From: Massilia aurea
Lineage (GTDB): Bacteria; Pseudomonadota; Gammaproteobacteria; Burkholderiales; Burkholderiaceae_D
Direction: 5' to 3'
DNA length: 64,000 nt
Assembly: GCF_014200505.1 (NCBI RefSeq)
Contig: NZ_JACHBX010000004.1
Location: 591,613-655,612, forward strand
Shown here: piece after piece, positions 17,077-25,482 of the stretch
Layout of the letters: the number at the start of each line of letters is the position of its first letter
Numbering within the stretch: the stretch's first letter is position 1
The notes under the pieces: model-generated
What the model saw: the letters and a program-made list of their open reading frames with translations, nothing else
Databases searched by the model: none
What the model was told of the DNA's origin: nothing
Made by a program: the position numbers and the translations under genes

Positions 17077-19734
17077 ATGCGCACCGATACGCCCCAGACC
17101 ATCTTCCGCAAGGACTATACCCCGCCCAGCTATCTGGTGGATACCGTCGAACTGGGCTTCGACCTCGACCCGGCGCGCACCATCGTGGCCAGCCGCCTGA
17201 CGCTGCGGCGCAACCCGGCCGCCACCACGCGTGGCATCGAACTGCACGGCGAAGACATCGAGCTGGTCGCGCTGCGCCTGAATGGCAAGCTGCTGGGCAA
17301 GCGCGACTACACGCTGGCCAACAACCTGCTGACGATCCGCTCGGCGCCCGACGACGTGGTGCTCGAGATCGAAACGCTGTGCGCACCCGACAAGAACACG
17401 ACGCTGAGCGGCTTGTACGTGTCCAACGGCAACTTCTTCACGCAGTGCGAAGCCGAGGGCTTCCGCCGCATCACGTTCTTCCCGGACCGTCCGGACGTGA
17501 TGGCCAAGTTCACCGTGATGCTGCGCGCCGACAAGGCCCGCTATCCGGTGCTGCTGTCCAACGGCAACCTGCTCGAAGAAGGCGACCTGGACGATGGCCG
17601 CCACTATGCACTGTGGGAGGACCCGTTCAAGAAGCCGTCGTACCTGTTCGCCCTGGTCGCCGCGCAACTGGTCTGCCAGGAAGAAACCTTCCGCCTGGCC
17701 GATGGCCGCGACGCGCTGCTGCAGGTGTGGGTCGAGGATGGCAACCTGGACAAGACCGACTACGCGATGCAGTCGCTCAAGCACAGCATCCGCTGGGACG
17801 AAGAAAAATACGGGCTCGAACTCGACCTGGACCGCTTCATGATCGTCGCCACGAGCGACTTCAACATGGGCGCGATGGAAAACAAGGGCCTGAACATCTT
17901 CAACACCAAGTTCGTGCTGGCCAACCCGCGCGTGGCCACCGACATCGACTTCCAGGGTATCGAGGCGGTGGTAGCGCACGAATACTTCCACAACTGGACC
18001 GGCAATCGCGTGACGTGCCGCGACTGGTTCCAGCTGTCGCTGAAAGAAGGCCTGACGGTATTCCGTGACCAGGAATTCACGGCCGACATGATCGGCACCG
18101 CCACCGGGCGCGCCGTGACCCGCATCGACCAGGTACGCACGCTGCGCCAGGCGCAGTTCCCGGAAGACGCCGGCCCGATGGCGCACCCGGTGCGGCCCGA
18201 TTCGTTTGTCGAGATCAACAATTTCTACACCGTGACGGTGTACGAAAAGGGCGCTGAAGTCGTGCGCATGTACCAGACGCTGTTCGGCGTCGATGGTTTC
18301 CGCAAGGGCATGGACCTGTACTTCGCGCGCCATGACGAGCAAGCGGTCGAGTGCGACGACTTCCGCCGCGCGATGGCCGACGCCAACAACCGCGAACTGG
18401 GGCAATTCGAGCGCTGGTACAGCCAGGCCGGCACGCCGGTGCTGCGCTTCGAAGGCCGCTGGGACGAAGCCGCGCAGACCTACACGCTCACGCTGTTCCA
18501 GTCGTGCCCGGCCACGCCCGGCCAGCCCGAGAAACTGCCGTTCCACATCCCGGTGGCCGTTGGCCTGCTCGACGCCGCCGGTGCCGACATGGCCCTCGTC
18601 GTCGATGGCCAGCAGCGCGGCACGACCGCCGTGCTCGAACTGACCGAAGCCGAGCAGACCTTCGTCTTCACGGGCGTGACCGGGCAGCCGGTGGCCTCGG
18701 TGCTGCGCGACTTTTCGGCACCTGTCATCCTGCAGGGCGGCTACACCGATGCCGACCTGCTGCACCTGTTCAGCCACGACAGCGACCCGGTCAACCGCTG
18801 GGAAGCGGGGCAGCGCCTGGCCATGGAACGCCTGCTGAAACTGACCGGCGAAGCGGGCGCGAACGACGATGCCGCCGCCAGCCTGAACCTGGACGAGACC
18901 TTCATCGAGGCGCTGCGCAAGATCCTGGTCGACGAGACGCTCGATCCGGCCTTCCGCGAGCAGTGCCTGACGCTGCCATCCGAATCGATGGTGGCCGAGC
19001 AGCTCGAGTGCGTCGATCCGCTGGCCGTGCACATCGCGCGCCAGTTCGTGCGCGCCGACCTCGGTACGCGCCTGCGCAACGAGTTGCTGGCGCAGTACGA
19101 AGCCAACGCCACGCCGGGCCCTTACAGCCCGGACGCCGCCTCGGCCGGCAAGCGCGCCCTGAAGAACCTGGCGCTGGCCTACTTGAACGCCGCGCCGGAT
19201 GCCGCCAGCGTCGCGCTGGCGCAGCGCCAGTTCGATGAAGCGGACAACATGACCGACCGCGCCGCAGCGCTTTCCGCCCTGGTCGCGGCGCGCGTGCCGC
19301 AGGCGGCCGACGCGCTGGCCGTGTTCTATGACGAATTCCAGAACGAAGCGCTGGTCGTGGACAAGTGGTTCGCGATGCAGGCCTTAAGCCCGACTACCGA
19401 CCTGGCAGCAGTCCGCGCGCTGATGACGCACCCGGCCTTCACGCTGCGCAACCCGAACCGCGCGCGCAGTCTGGTGGCGATGTTCTGCGTGAACAATCCG
19501 GTACAGTTCCACGCGCCGGACGGCAGCGGCTACGCCTTCTGGGCCGAGCAAGTGATCGCACTCGACGCACTGAACCCGCAAGTGGCCAGCCGCCTGGCAC
19601 GCGCCATGGACCGCTGGCGCCGTTACGCGCCGGCCCTGCAGTGGCAGATGCGCGAAGCCTTGCAGAAGGTGGCGGGGCAGGTCAAGCTGTCGAACGACGT
19701 GCGCGAGATCGTCGGCAAGGCGCTGGCCAACTAA
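17077..19734 (+). CDS. pepN: Aminopeptidase N (M1 family)
   Basis: PepN is the main cytosolic broad-specificity aminopeptidase of proteobacteria, a zinc enzyme releasing N-terminal residues from peptides. The 885-residue length is typical. The substrate-binding exopeptidase motif GAMEN is at residues 265-269 and the zinc motif HEYFHNWTGNR at 301-311 (H301, E302, H305). The N-terminus MRTDTPQTIFRKDYTPPSY is standard. No signal peptide, unlike the two secreted M1 paralogues at 44568-49492. fbp follows 27 bases later. Confidence 0.97.
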   Translation: MRTDTPQTIFRKDYTPPSYLVDTVELGFDLDPARTIVASRLTLRRNPAATTRGIELHGEDIELVALRLNGKLLGKRDYTLANNLLTIRSAPDDVVLEIETLCAPDKNTTLSGLYVSNGNFFTQCEAEGFRRITFFPDRPDVMAKFTVMLRADKARYPVLLSNGNLLEEGDLDDGRHYALWEDPFKKPSYLFALVAAQLVCQEETFRLADGRDALLQVWVEDGNLDKTDYAMQSLKHSIRWDEEKYGLELDLDRFMIVATSDFNMGAMENKGLNIFNTKFVLANPRVATDIDFQGIEAVVAHEYFHNWTGNRVTCRDWFQLSLKEGLTVFRDQEFTADMIGTATGRAVTRIDQVRTLRQAQFPEDAGPMAHPVRPDSFVEINNFYTVTVYEKGAEVVRMYQTLFGVDGFRKGMDLYFARHDEQAVECDDFRRAMADANNRELGQFERWYSQAGTPVLRFEGRWDEAAQTYTLTLFQSCPATPGQPEKLPFHIPVAVGLLDAAGADMALVVDGQQRGTTAVLELTEAEQTFVFTGVTGQPVASVLRDFSAPVILQGGYTDADLLHLFSHDSDPVNRWEAGQRLAMERLLKLTGEAGANDDAAASLNLDETFIEALRKILVDETLDPAFREQCLTLPSESMVAEQLECVDPLAVHIARQFVRADLGTRLRNELLAQYEANATPGPYSPDAASAGKRALKNLALAYLNAAPDAASVALAQRQFDEADNMTDRAAALSALVAARVPQAADALAVFYDEFQNEALVVDKWFAMQALSPTTDLAAVRALMTHPAFTLRNPNRARSLVAMFCVNNPVQFHAPDGSGYAFWAEQVIALDALNPQVASRLARAMDRWRRYAPALQWQMREALQKVAGQVKLSNDVREIVGKALAN

Positions 19735-19761
19735 ACACATTCAACACAACCTGAGGAACCC

Positions 19762-20763
19762 ATGAAACGCGTAAGTCTGACGCAGTACCTGGTGGAAGAG
19801 CAACGCCAGCACCAGAGCATCAATGCGGAGTTGCGCCTGCTGATCGAAGTCGTGGCCCGCGCCTGCAAGCGCATCAGCTATTCGGTGAGCAAGGGCGCGC
19901 TGGGCGAAGTGCTCGGCAGTGCCGACACCGAAAACATCCAGGGCGAAGTGCAGAAAAAGCTCGACGTGATCTCCAACGAGATCCTGCTCGAAGCGAACGA
20001 GTGGGGCGGCCACCTGGCCGCGATGGCGTCCGAAGAAATGGAAACCATCCGCCAGATCCCGAGCCGCTATCCGAAGGGCGAGTTCCTGCTGCTGTTCGAT
20101 CCGCTGGATGGCTCGTCGAACATCGACGTCAATGTGTCGATCGGCACGATCTTCTCGGTGCTGAAAGCCCCGGAAGGCATGCAGGACCCGACCGAGCAGG
20201 ACTTCCTGCAGGCCGGCAGCACGCAGGTGGCCGCCGGTTACGCGGTGTACGGCCCGCAGACGATGCTGGTGCTCACCACCGGCAACGGCGTGCACTGCTT
20301 CACGCTCGACCGCGAGCAGGGTTCGTGGGTGCTGACCCAGAGCGATATGCAGATTCCGGCAGCGACCAAGGAATTCGCGATCAATATGTCGAACCAGCGC
20401 CACTGGCATCCGCCGGTCCAGCGTTATGTCGACGAGCTGCTGGCAGGCTCCACCGGCCCGCGCGGCAAGGACTTCAATATGCGCTGGGTCGCCTCGATGG
20501 TGGCCGACGTGCACCGCATCCTGACCCGCGGCGGCGTCTTCATGTACCCGGCCGACCTGCGCGACACCAGCATGCCAGGCAAGCTGCGCCTGATGTACGA
20601 AGCCAATCCGATGGCGATGATCGTCGAGCAGGCCGGCGGCGCGGCGACCGATGGCCAGGGTCGCATCCTCGATATCCAGCCGACCAAGCTGCATCAGCGC
20701 GTGCCGGTGTTCCTGGGTTCGAAGGAAGAAGTGGATGTGGTTACGGGCTATCACGCGGGCTGA
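19762..20763 (+). CDS. fbp: Class I fructose-1,6-bisphosphatase
   Basis: Fbp dephosphorylates fructose 1,6-bisphosphate in gluconeogenesis, with Mg2+. The 333-residue product shows [11 protein letters not shown] at the N-terminus, SEEMETI, the catalytic metal-binding [12 protein letters not shown] and the C-terminal [20 protein letters not shown]. Length and motifs are canonical. It is cotranscribed with pepN to judge from the short gap, and AGGAACC upstream of the ATG serves as ribosome site. Confidence 0.97.
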   Translation: MKRVSLTQYLVEEQRQHQSINAELRLLIEVVARACKRISYSVSKGALGEVLGSADTENIQGEVQKKLDVISNEILLEANEWGGHLAAMASEEMETIRQIPSRYPKGEFLLLFDPLDGSSNIDVNVSIGTIFSVLKAPEGMQDPTEQDFLQAGSTQVAAGYAVYGPQTMLVLTTGNGVHCFTLDREQGSWVLTQSDMQIPAATKEFAINMSNQRHWHPPVQRYVDELLAGSTGPRGKDFNMRWVASMVADVHRILTRGGVFMYPADLRDTSMPGKLRLMYEANPMAMIVEQAGGAATDGQGRILDIQPTKLHQRVPVFLGSKEEVDVVTGYHAG

Positions 20764-20924
20764 TGGCGCGCCTGATCGTCTGCGTATAAATTAGGCAAAC
20801 CGGAAATCTTGCGAAAGTGACGCGATACACACTAGCAAGGTTGCCGGTTTGTTTGCTAGAATACGGCTCTTTCGTGAGCGACGGCTTGTTTGTCGGGCAT
20901 GATGGAAGGCGAAGCACAGGTTTC

Positions 20925-21000
20925 GCCGCTGTAGCTCAGTCGGTAGAGCAGCGCATTCGTAATGCGAAGGTCACCAGTTCGATTCCGGTCAGCGGCACCA
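20925..21000 (+). tRNA. tRNA-Thr (CGT)
   Basis: A 76-base cloverleaf with acceptor GCCGCTG paired to CAGCGGC, D-loop AGCTCAGTCGGTAGAGC, anticodon loop TTCGTAA with anticodon CGT (threonine, codon ACG), T-arm GGTTCGA-like (AGTTCGATTCC) and encoded CCA at 20998-21000. A TAGAAT hexamer at 20857-20862 followed by a GC-rich discriminator may be its -10. Single tRNA with its own terminator. Confidence 0.97.
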
Positions 21001-21018
21001 AAATTAGTTAGTCAGGAA

Positions 21019-21053
21019 AAAGGGTTACAGGCTTAGGCCGGTAACCCTTTTTT
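21019..21053 (+). terminator. Intrinsic terminator after tRNA-Thr
   Basis: Stem GGGTTAC (21022-21028) pairs with GTAACCC (21041-21047), with a 12-base loop, followed by six T and then CTTTT. It lies 22 bases after the tRNA 3' end. Confidence 0.9.
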
Positions 21054-21091
21054 CTTTTCCCCGCACTTCGTCTGATCGTGCAACCACTCGG

Positions 21092-21469
21092 TCAGCAGGT
21101 TAGCCCTCGCATGCTTTTCCCTGTCCGAAGATCAAGGCCGACGTAGCACGAGTACCCTTCGCTCTTCGTCCAGATGCAGCTAAGATCGCCTTTGCCACGT
21201 TCCCGCTGATCAGGACCGGCGCCACACGCGTCCTTGATGTCGGGGCCTAGATGGTCGAACAAATCCTTGGCAAGCGGCCCTGTCACCATCAACGATAGTT
21301 TTCTGTCCTTCTCCGTCGGTGGGGTGGAGTCGCCGAGGCTGCCGCCGTACATGTAAAAATCTCCGGTGAGCGGTTTGGCCAGGTACCGGCTTTGGCTCTT
21401 GCTCTCGCCAGCAGAGGCGAATGAAGCTAGCGCAATGGCTCCGGCAAGACACGCCAGGCGAATGTTCAT
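21092..21469 (-). CDS. Small exported protein, possible immunity partner of a murein peptidase
   Basis: From ATG 21469 the product has 125 residues with a clear signal peptide (MNIRLACLAGAIALASFASA) and a mature part with four cysteines near the C-terminus and the motif GDFYMYGGSLGDS. No family is recognised. Its ATG overlaps the stop of an upstream remnant of a murein-peptidase-like gene as ATGA, the arrangement of effector and immunity genes in type VI secretion clusters. A periplasmic inhibitor of that peptidase is a reasonable inference, not shown. The upstream ATG 21481 would add four residues and lies inside the remnant. Confidence 0.55.
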   Translation of the reverse strand: MNIRLACLAGAIALASFASAGESKSQSRYLAKPLTGDFYMYGGSLGDSTPPTEKDRKLSLMVTGPLAKDLFDHLGPDIKDACGAGPDQRERGKGDLSCIWTKSEGYSCYVGLDLRTGKSMRGLTC

Positions 21470-21627
21470 GGCCGCTCCCAAAGTCCAATATGAAGATGAT
21501 CATCATGGTCACGCCATGCCTTTACCAGCGGACCGCACACCTCGCGCACCTTGGCGTCGTTGAAGTAGATGAGCTTGACGAGGGGGTGTCGCAAAAACAG
21601 GCTGATTTCTGCTGGACGCAGGTCCAC
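21466..21627 (-). pseudogene. C-terminal remnant of a murein peptidase-like gene (HxxHxH metal site)
   Basis: An open frame from 21627 to TGA 21466-21468 gives about 53 residues starting VDLRPAEISLFLR and containing VKLIYFNDAKV and WRDHDDHLHIGL. The latter closely resembles the zinc-binding C-terminal motif of penicillin-insensitive murein endopeptidases and M15-like peptidases (WxGHDDHFHV). In such enzymes the first metal motif HxxGxxVD precedes the VDLRP-like segment; here an in-frame TAA sits directly before it, so the N-terminal half with the first metal ligands is gone. No ribosome site. The intact downstream gene overlaps its stop. Confidence 0.55.
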
Positions 21628-21659
21628 TTAACCTTGGAGAAGCATAGCCAGATCTCATC

Positions 21660-21893
21660 TTAAAGCATGCCACCTTCTTGCATCACTTGATCCATATTGG
21701 TTTGTGCGACTGTAATTAATGAGGTGGATAGCGGCAGCGGCTGCGCATCACTGTGCGGGACAGGGTCACACATCGCTGTAAGAGGATTATTGAGCGTCTG
21801 GACAGTTACAGGCTTCGCCAGTCCCCCTTTTTTCTTGCGTCCAAATTTCAGGTGATGTAGTTGTATTCCCAGTGCATGAAAAGCGCCGGGTGT
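21660..21893 (-). other. Open stretch upstream of the peptidase remnant, possible gene debris
   Basis: A 77-codon stop-to-stop frame (between TGA 21894-21896 and TAA 21660-21662) with plausible amino-acid composition, ending in DQVMQEGGML, but with no good start. A second frame, about 21787-21972, is also open and reads VIYQEYSHADRYTIQKL near its start. The two might be pieces of one gene joined by a frameshift. I recognise neither. The stretch also has to contain the promoter of the RTX gene at 21957. Confidence 0.25.
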
Positions 21894-21956
21894 TCAATTT
21901 CTGAATCGTGTAGCGGTCGGCATGGCTATACTCCTGGTAGATCACCTTGAGGAACG

Positions 21957-23981
21957 ATGATGGCAACCACACCCGTATCGACCACCGTAAGCCCGCCCTA
22001 CGACGGCCCCTTTCTCCCGCGCTTTAGTTATCCCGGCGGCCCCGTCGTCCAGGTCATGGAGAACTCGCGCGATGTGGCCATCGATACCGTGTATGCCGTT
22101 CCTTCGCCCATACCGAACGTCTATACGATCACCGGCGGCCGCGACGCCGCCCTGTTTTCGATCGATCCGTCCAATGGTCATCTGGTCTTCATTGACGCGC
22201 CCGACTACGAAACGCCGCGCGACCGTGGGGACGGCGCCGGCAACAATACCTACGAAGTCGAAGTCACGCGCCAGGAATGGGCCGGCACGGCTGCGCAGAT
22301 GCTGACGGTGTGGGTAAGCGATGTCGACGAGCGCCCTGGCACCGCGCCGCAGACGACGCTCGACGAGCGGCGCGAAGTCGTGGTGCGCTATGTCACCGAA
22401 GCCGATGGGACGGTGCGCCAGCTGCTCTCGATCCCGACCAGGGCGCTGCCTGACGCTCCAGCGAACCCCAATCCGTCCGATGGCATTGCCATCGTCAGGG
22501 ACAGCAGTGGCGCAGTACTGTTGCGTGCTGCTGATATCGACGGCGTTGGCCTGATGGCGTCCGGCAGCGTCGCGCCGCAGGCGGCCGCAGCCTCGCTGGA
22601 CGAGGTGCTGCGCGAGATTGGTCAGCACAGCGCAGCCGGTTCTGCCTCACAGGCCGGGCTGATCGCCGGCGCCACCGATTTTCTGGCAAGCCTCGCCCCT
22701 GCAGCCCCGCTGCTGTTGCAAACCATTGTTCCGGTGATCGCACCTGGCACGGGGAAGGCCTTCGTCAGCATGGCCTTGACCGGTACGCCGCAGGACGGTG
22801 CCAATCCGGTCACTGCGCTCGTTATCGATGCACGCGGTATCGGATCGCATACGTTCGAACTCGACCACATTGGCTTTGCCGCACTGTCCGGCGCCATGAC
22901 CGTGGGCTACCAGTATGGCGGCGGCGCGGGCAATCAGTTCCTGGTGGCCGACGACGCGGTACAGAGCCTGAATGCCGGCGAAGGTAACGACATCGTGCAC
23001 GCTGGCGGCGGAAACGATCTGGTCGATGGTGGCGCCGGCGACGATCGCCTGTACGGCGATGCAGGTGACGACGAGCTGACTGGGGGCGCCGGAAACGACT
23101 GGATCGATGGTGGTGCAGGCCTTGATACGGCGCGTTTGAGTGGCACGCGGGCTGATTACACGATCCGCGTGGAGCAGGGCCAGATGGTAGTCAGTGCGCG
23201 CACCGGGGACGATGGCACTGACCATCTGATCAATGTGGAACTGCTGAACTTCCGTGGTGCGGGCGAGGACCTGTCGGTACGTGGCACGATCACCCGCATG
23301 ATCGATGCACTGGAAGACCGCGTTGCAACGCGTGTTGAGCTCGATGGCTGGGAAGCGGCGCATGCGTCAGGGACGGCACTGGTAGATATCGCCACCAGCC
23401 TGCTGCAGAACTATGACGGTGACGATGCACTCACGTACGACGATTTCGGCAGATCCTTGTACCTGAATGGCGCCGAGCGTTCGGGCAATTACAGGGAGCT
23501 GTATAGCCTGCTTGCCGGCCTGCGTGACGGCGACACGCGTGCCGAGGTTCTGCTGGAGTTTGCCGACTCGTTCGAGATGCTGTCGTATGCGCGGTCTGCC
23601 GGCGCCACGACCCACATCGCCGATACCGAGATTGGCAGCCTGGTGCGCATGTACGACGCCCTGTTCGACCGCGCACCGGATGCTGGTGGCCTGAATTACT
23701 GGATCGGCGCGTTCGAGAGCGGGAGCACGATCACGGCGATCGCCGACATGTTCGTGAACGTGGCTGAAGGCGGCATCAATACCATGACCGATGCCCAATT
23801 CATCGCGCACCTGTACCAGTCAGGCCTGGAACGCACTGCCAGCGCGAACGAGATCGCCGGCTGGATCAAGGTCATGGACGATGGCGGCCTGAGCCGCGGC
23901 GACCTGCTGCTGGGGATTGCTGATTCGGTCGAGATGACGGCGCTGGTCGGGATCATGAACACATCGATCGATCTGGCCTGA
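21957..23981 (+). CDS. Secreted RTX calcium-binding protein with DUF4214 C-terminus
   Basis: A 674-residue protein without a Sec signal. Residues ~20-125 resemble a cadherin-like repeat (VYTITGGRDAALFSID, then WVSDVDERP). Residues ~335-395 are glycine-rich calcium nonapeptides of the RTX type (GEGNDIVHAGGGNDLVDGG, GGAGNDWIDGG). The C-terminal ~190 residues are DUF4214 (MYDALFDRAPDAGGLNYW, LYQSGLERTASANEIAGW), common in oxalobacterial surface and S-layer-like proteins. RTX repeats and lack of Sec signal point to type I secretion; no transporter is nearby. GAGGAA 5 bases before the ATG pair supports the start. Confidence 0.85.
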   Translation: MMATTPVSTTVSPPYDGPFLPRFSYPGGPVVQVMENSRDVAIDTVYAVPSPIPNVYTITGGRDAALFSIDPSNGHLVFIDAPDYETPRDRGDGAGNNTYEVEVTRQEWAGTAAQMLTVWVSDVDERPGTAPQTTLDERREVVVRYVTEADGTVRQLLSIPTRALPDAPANPNPSDGIAIVRDSSGAVLLRAADIDGVGLMASGSVAPQAAAASLDEVLREIGQHSAAGSASQAGLIAGATDFLASLAPAAPLLLQTIVPVIAPGTGKAFVSMALTGTPQDGANPVTALVIDARGIGSHTFELDHIGFAALSGAMTVGYQYGGGAGNQFLVADDAVQSLNAGEGNDIVHAGGGNDLVDGGAGDDRLYGDAGDDELTGGAGNDWIDGGAGLDTARLSGTRADYTIRVEQGQMVVSARTGDDGTDHLINVELLNFRGAGEDLSVRGTITRMIDALEDRVATRVELDGWEAAHASGTALVDIATSLLQNYDGDDALTYDDFGRSLYLNGAERSGNYRELYSLLAGLRDGDTRAEVLLEFADSFEMLSYARSAGATTHIADTEIGSLVRMYDALFDRAPDAGGLNYWIGAFESGSTITAIADMFVNVAEGGINTMTDAQFIAHLYQSGLERTASANEIAGWIKVMDDGGLSRGDLLLGIADSVEMTALVGIMNTSIDLA

Positions 23982-24054
23982 ACTTGCATGGCGCGGCCGT
24001 CCGGCACGGCGGCAGTGCCGCGCGATTGCCTGCAGGCCAGTTGCTGCGTAGCCG

Positions 24055-25242
24055 TCAGCCGGGCTGGGGTTCTTCGGTCGCGGCTTCCTGCAACCCGCGC
24101 GCCAGGCTCGACACGCTCGGGTTATCGACGAACACGCAGCGCTTGCCATGGCGCTTGCAATGGTCCTTCACGCGCCAGTAGGCGCTGTGGCTGATGCAGC
24201 CGGTCTGGCAGATCACCAGGTCGGCCGCGGCCAGGCTGGCATCGAGCTGGCTGCTGCTGTCTTCCAGGCCGCCGTCGTGGTGCGCGAACTGGGCGCCGAC
24301 GCGCTCGATCATCGTGCGGTAGATCGGCACGCTGCTGCTGCGTCCGCCCACGCACAGCACGGCGCGGTTGTGCAGCCGTACCGGCATCGCAACCGGGACA
24401 GCAACAGGTTCCGCTGCCGCTGCGGGAGCCACTTCGGCATCGGGTGCGGCGGGGCGCAACGTCTTCAGTTCAGCAACCTGCGCGCGCAGGGCTTGCTCGC
24501 GCGCTTCCAGCTGCGCGATGCGTTCGGCCATGCGCTCGCGGGTGTCGAGCTCGGGGACGCTGGCTTGCAGGCGCGCCAGCTCGGCGCGCAGGGTGGCCAC
24601 ATCGCCTTCCCGGGCAATGGTGGCGGCGCGCGCCGTCATCAGGAGCTGCTCGTGGCGCTCGGCATCGAGTGATTTTTCGTGCGTCAGCGCGTTGCACCGT
24701 TCCTGCAGGCGGACGACCTCGCGTTCGAGCCGGGAATTGTCGGCAACGATTGCATTGAACTTGTTGAGATCGGCGCGGGCGCAGGCGCCGGCCTGGTGCT
24801 GCACCATGTGGATATCGCGGCACATCTTCTCTTCGAGCGCCACCGTGCAGCGGGGATGGGACAGGCCAGCCCAGAATGCGCCGGCCACATCGCCGGCCGC
24901 AACCGCCGCCGCCCACATCGCTTCGACCTGCTCGGTGGTCTTGGCCGCGCGAAAGCGCTGGATATGCTGCGCATAGCGACGTTCAAGCTCTTTCTGAACC
25001 GCATCGGCTACCGGCGTGCGCAACGCGCATTCGCTGACGGTGCCGACGTGAATATCGTAATCATCATGCAGCACCTTCCCGCCGGTCACTTTCTCGACCA
25101 GCTTGCGCAAGCCATTTAACGGCAACCCCACGCCCACCAGCGGACAATGCGACGCATGCGACAACTCCCAGACGCGCCGCCGGCGCGAGCTCTGCGCGCT
25201 ATCGTTGGAGCAGGGTACGGTCGAAGCATGTTTGTCGCACAT
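24055..25242 (-). CDS. DUF2325 domain protein with coiled coil
   Basis: A 395-residue cytosolic protein. The N-terminal ~150 residues include conserved His/Cys (SHPRCTVALEEKMCRDIHMVQHQAGAC split over the helix), residues ~165-265 form a coiled coil, a Pro/Ala linker follows, and the last ~100 residues are the DUF2325 domain: VLCVGGRSSSVPIYR, HHDGGLEDS, ADLVICQTGCISHSAY, HCKRHGKRCVFVDNPS. The conserved Cys and His suggest metal or redox sensing, but the function is not known. A strong Fur-like box lies 55 bp upstream, implying iron control. Confidence 0.85.
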   Translation of the reverse strand: MCDKHASTVPCSNDSAQSSRRRRVWELSHASHCPLVGVGLPLNGLRKLVEKVTGGKVLHDDYDIHVGTVSECALRTPVADAVQKELERRYAQHIQRFRAAKTTEQVEAMWAAAVAAGDVAGAFWAGLSHPRCTVALEEKMCRDIHMVQHQAGACARADLNKFNAIVADNSRLEREVVRLQERCNALTHEKSLDAERHEQLLMTARAATIAREGDVATLRAELARLQASVPELDTRERMAERIAQLEAREQALRAQVAELKTLRPAAPDAEVAPAAAAEPVAVPVAMPVRLHNRAVLCVGGRSSSVPIYRTMIERVGAQFAHHDGGLEDSSSQLDASLAAADLVICQTGCISHSAYWRVKDHCKRHGKRCVFVDNPSVSSLARGLQEAATEEPQPG

Positions 25243-25296
25243 GGCAAATCCTTTGGCACGGAAAATGGAAGAGGAGAGCAGTGCTCCTCATCAAAT

Positions 25297-25315
25297 GATA
25301 ATGATTCTCATTTAT
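25297..25315. promoter_or_regulatory. Fur-box-like operator
   Basis: GATAATGATTCTCATTTAT matches the classic 19-bp Fur consensus GATAATGATAATCATTATC at most positions and is a near-palindrome when read from 25293 (AAATGA...TCATTT). It lies 55-73 bp upstream of the DUF2325 ATG and about 170 bp upstream of the divergent PhoD-like gene; the distance favours control of DUF2325. Confidence 0.65.
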
Positions 25316-25482
25316 TCTATCGCAGTCTGCGCGCCGTGCAAGCAGAATTTACAACTCCTTTAATCTTTCCGACAACGTATCTGACGTGGTCATGCATACC
25401 CGCGCGCATGGATAAGCAACTTTGATTTCCAGATGGCTCTGTTACACTGACCCGACTTTTTTCACAGCCAGCCGTCGTCCGC

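Noticed and set aside
16753..19032. A 759-codon open frame on the minus strand over pepN
   Set aside because: It is the mirror of a strongly biased high-GC gene; its composition (Val/His/Gln/Arg/Asp-rich) is typical of antisense shadows, and pepN is certain.
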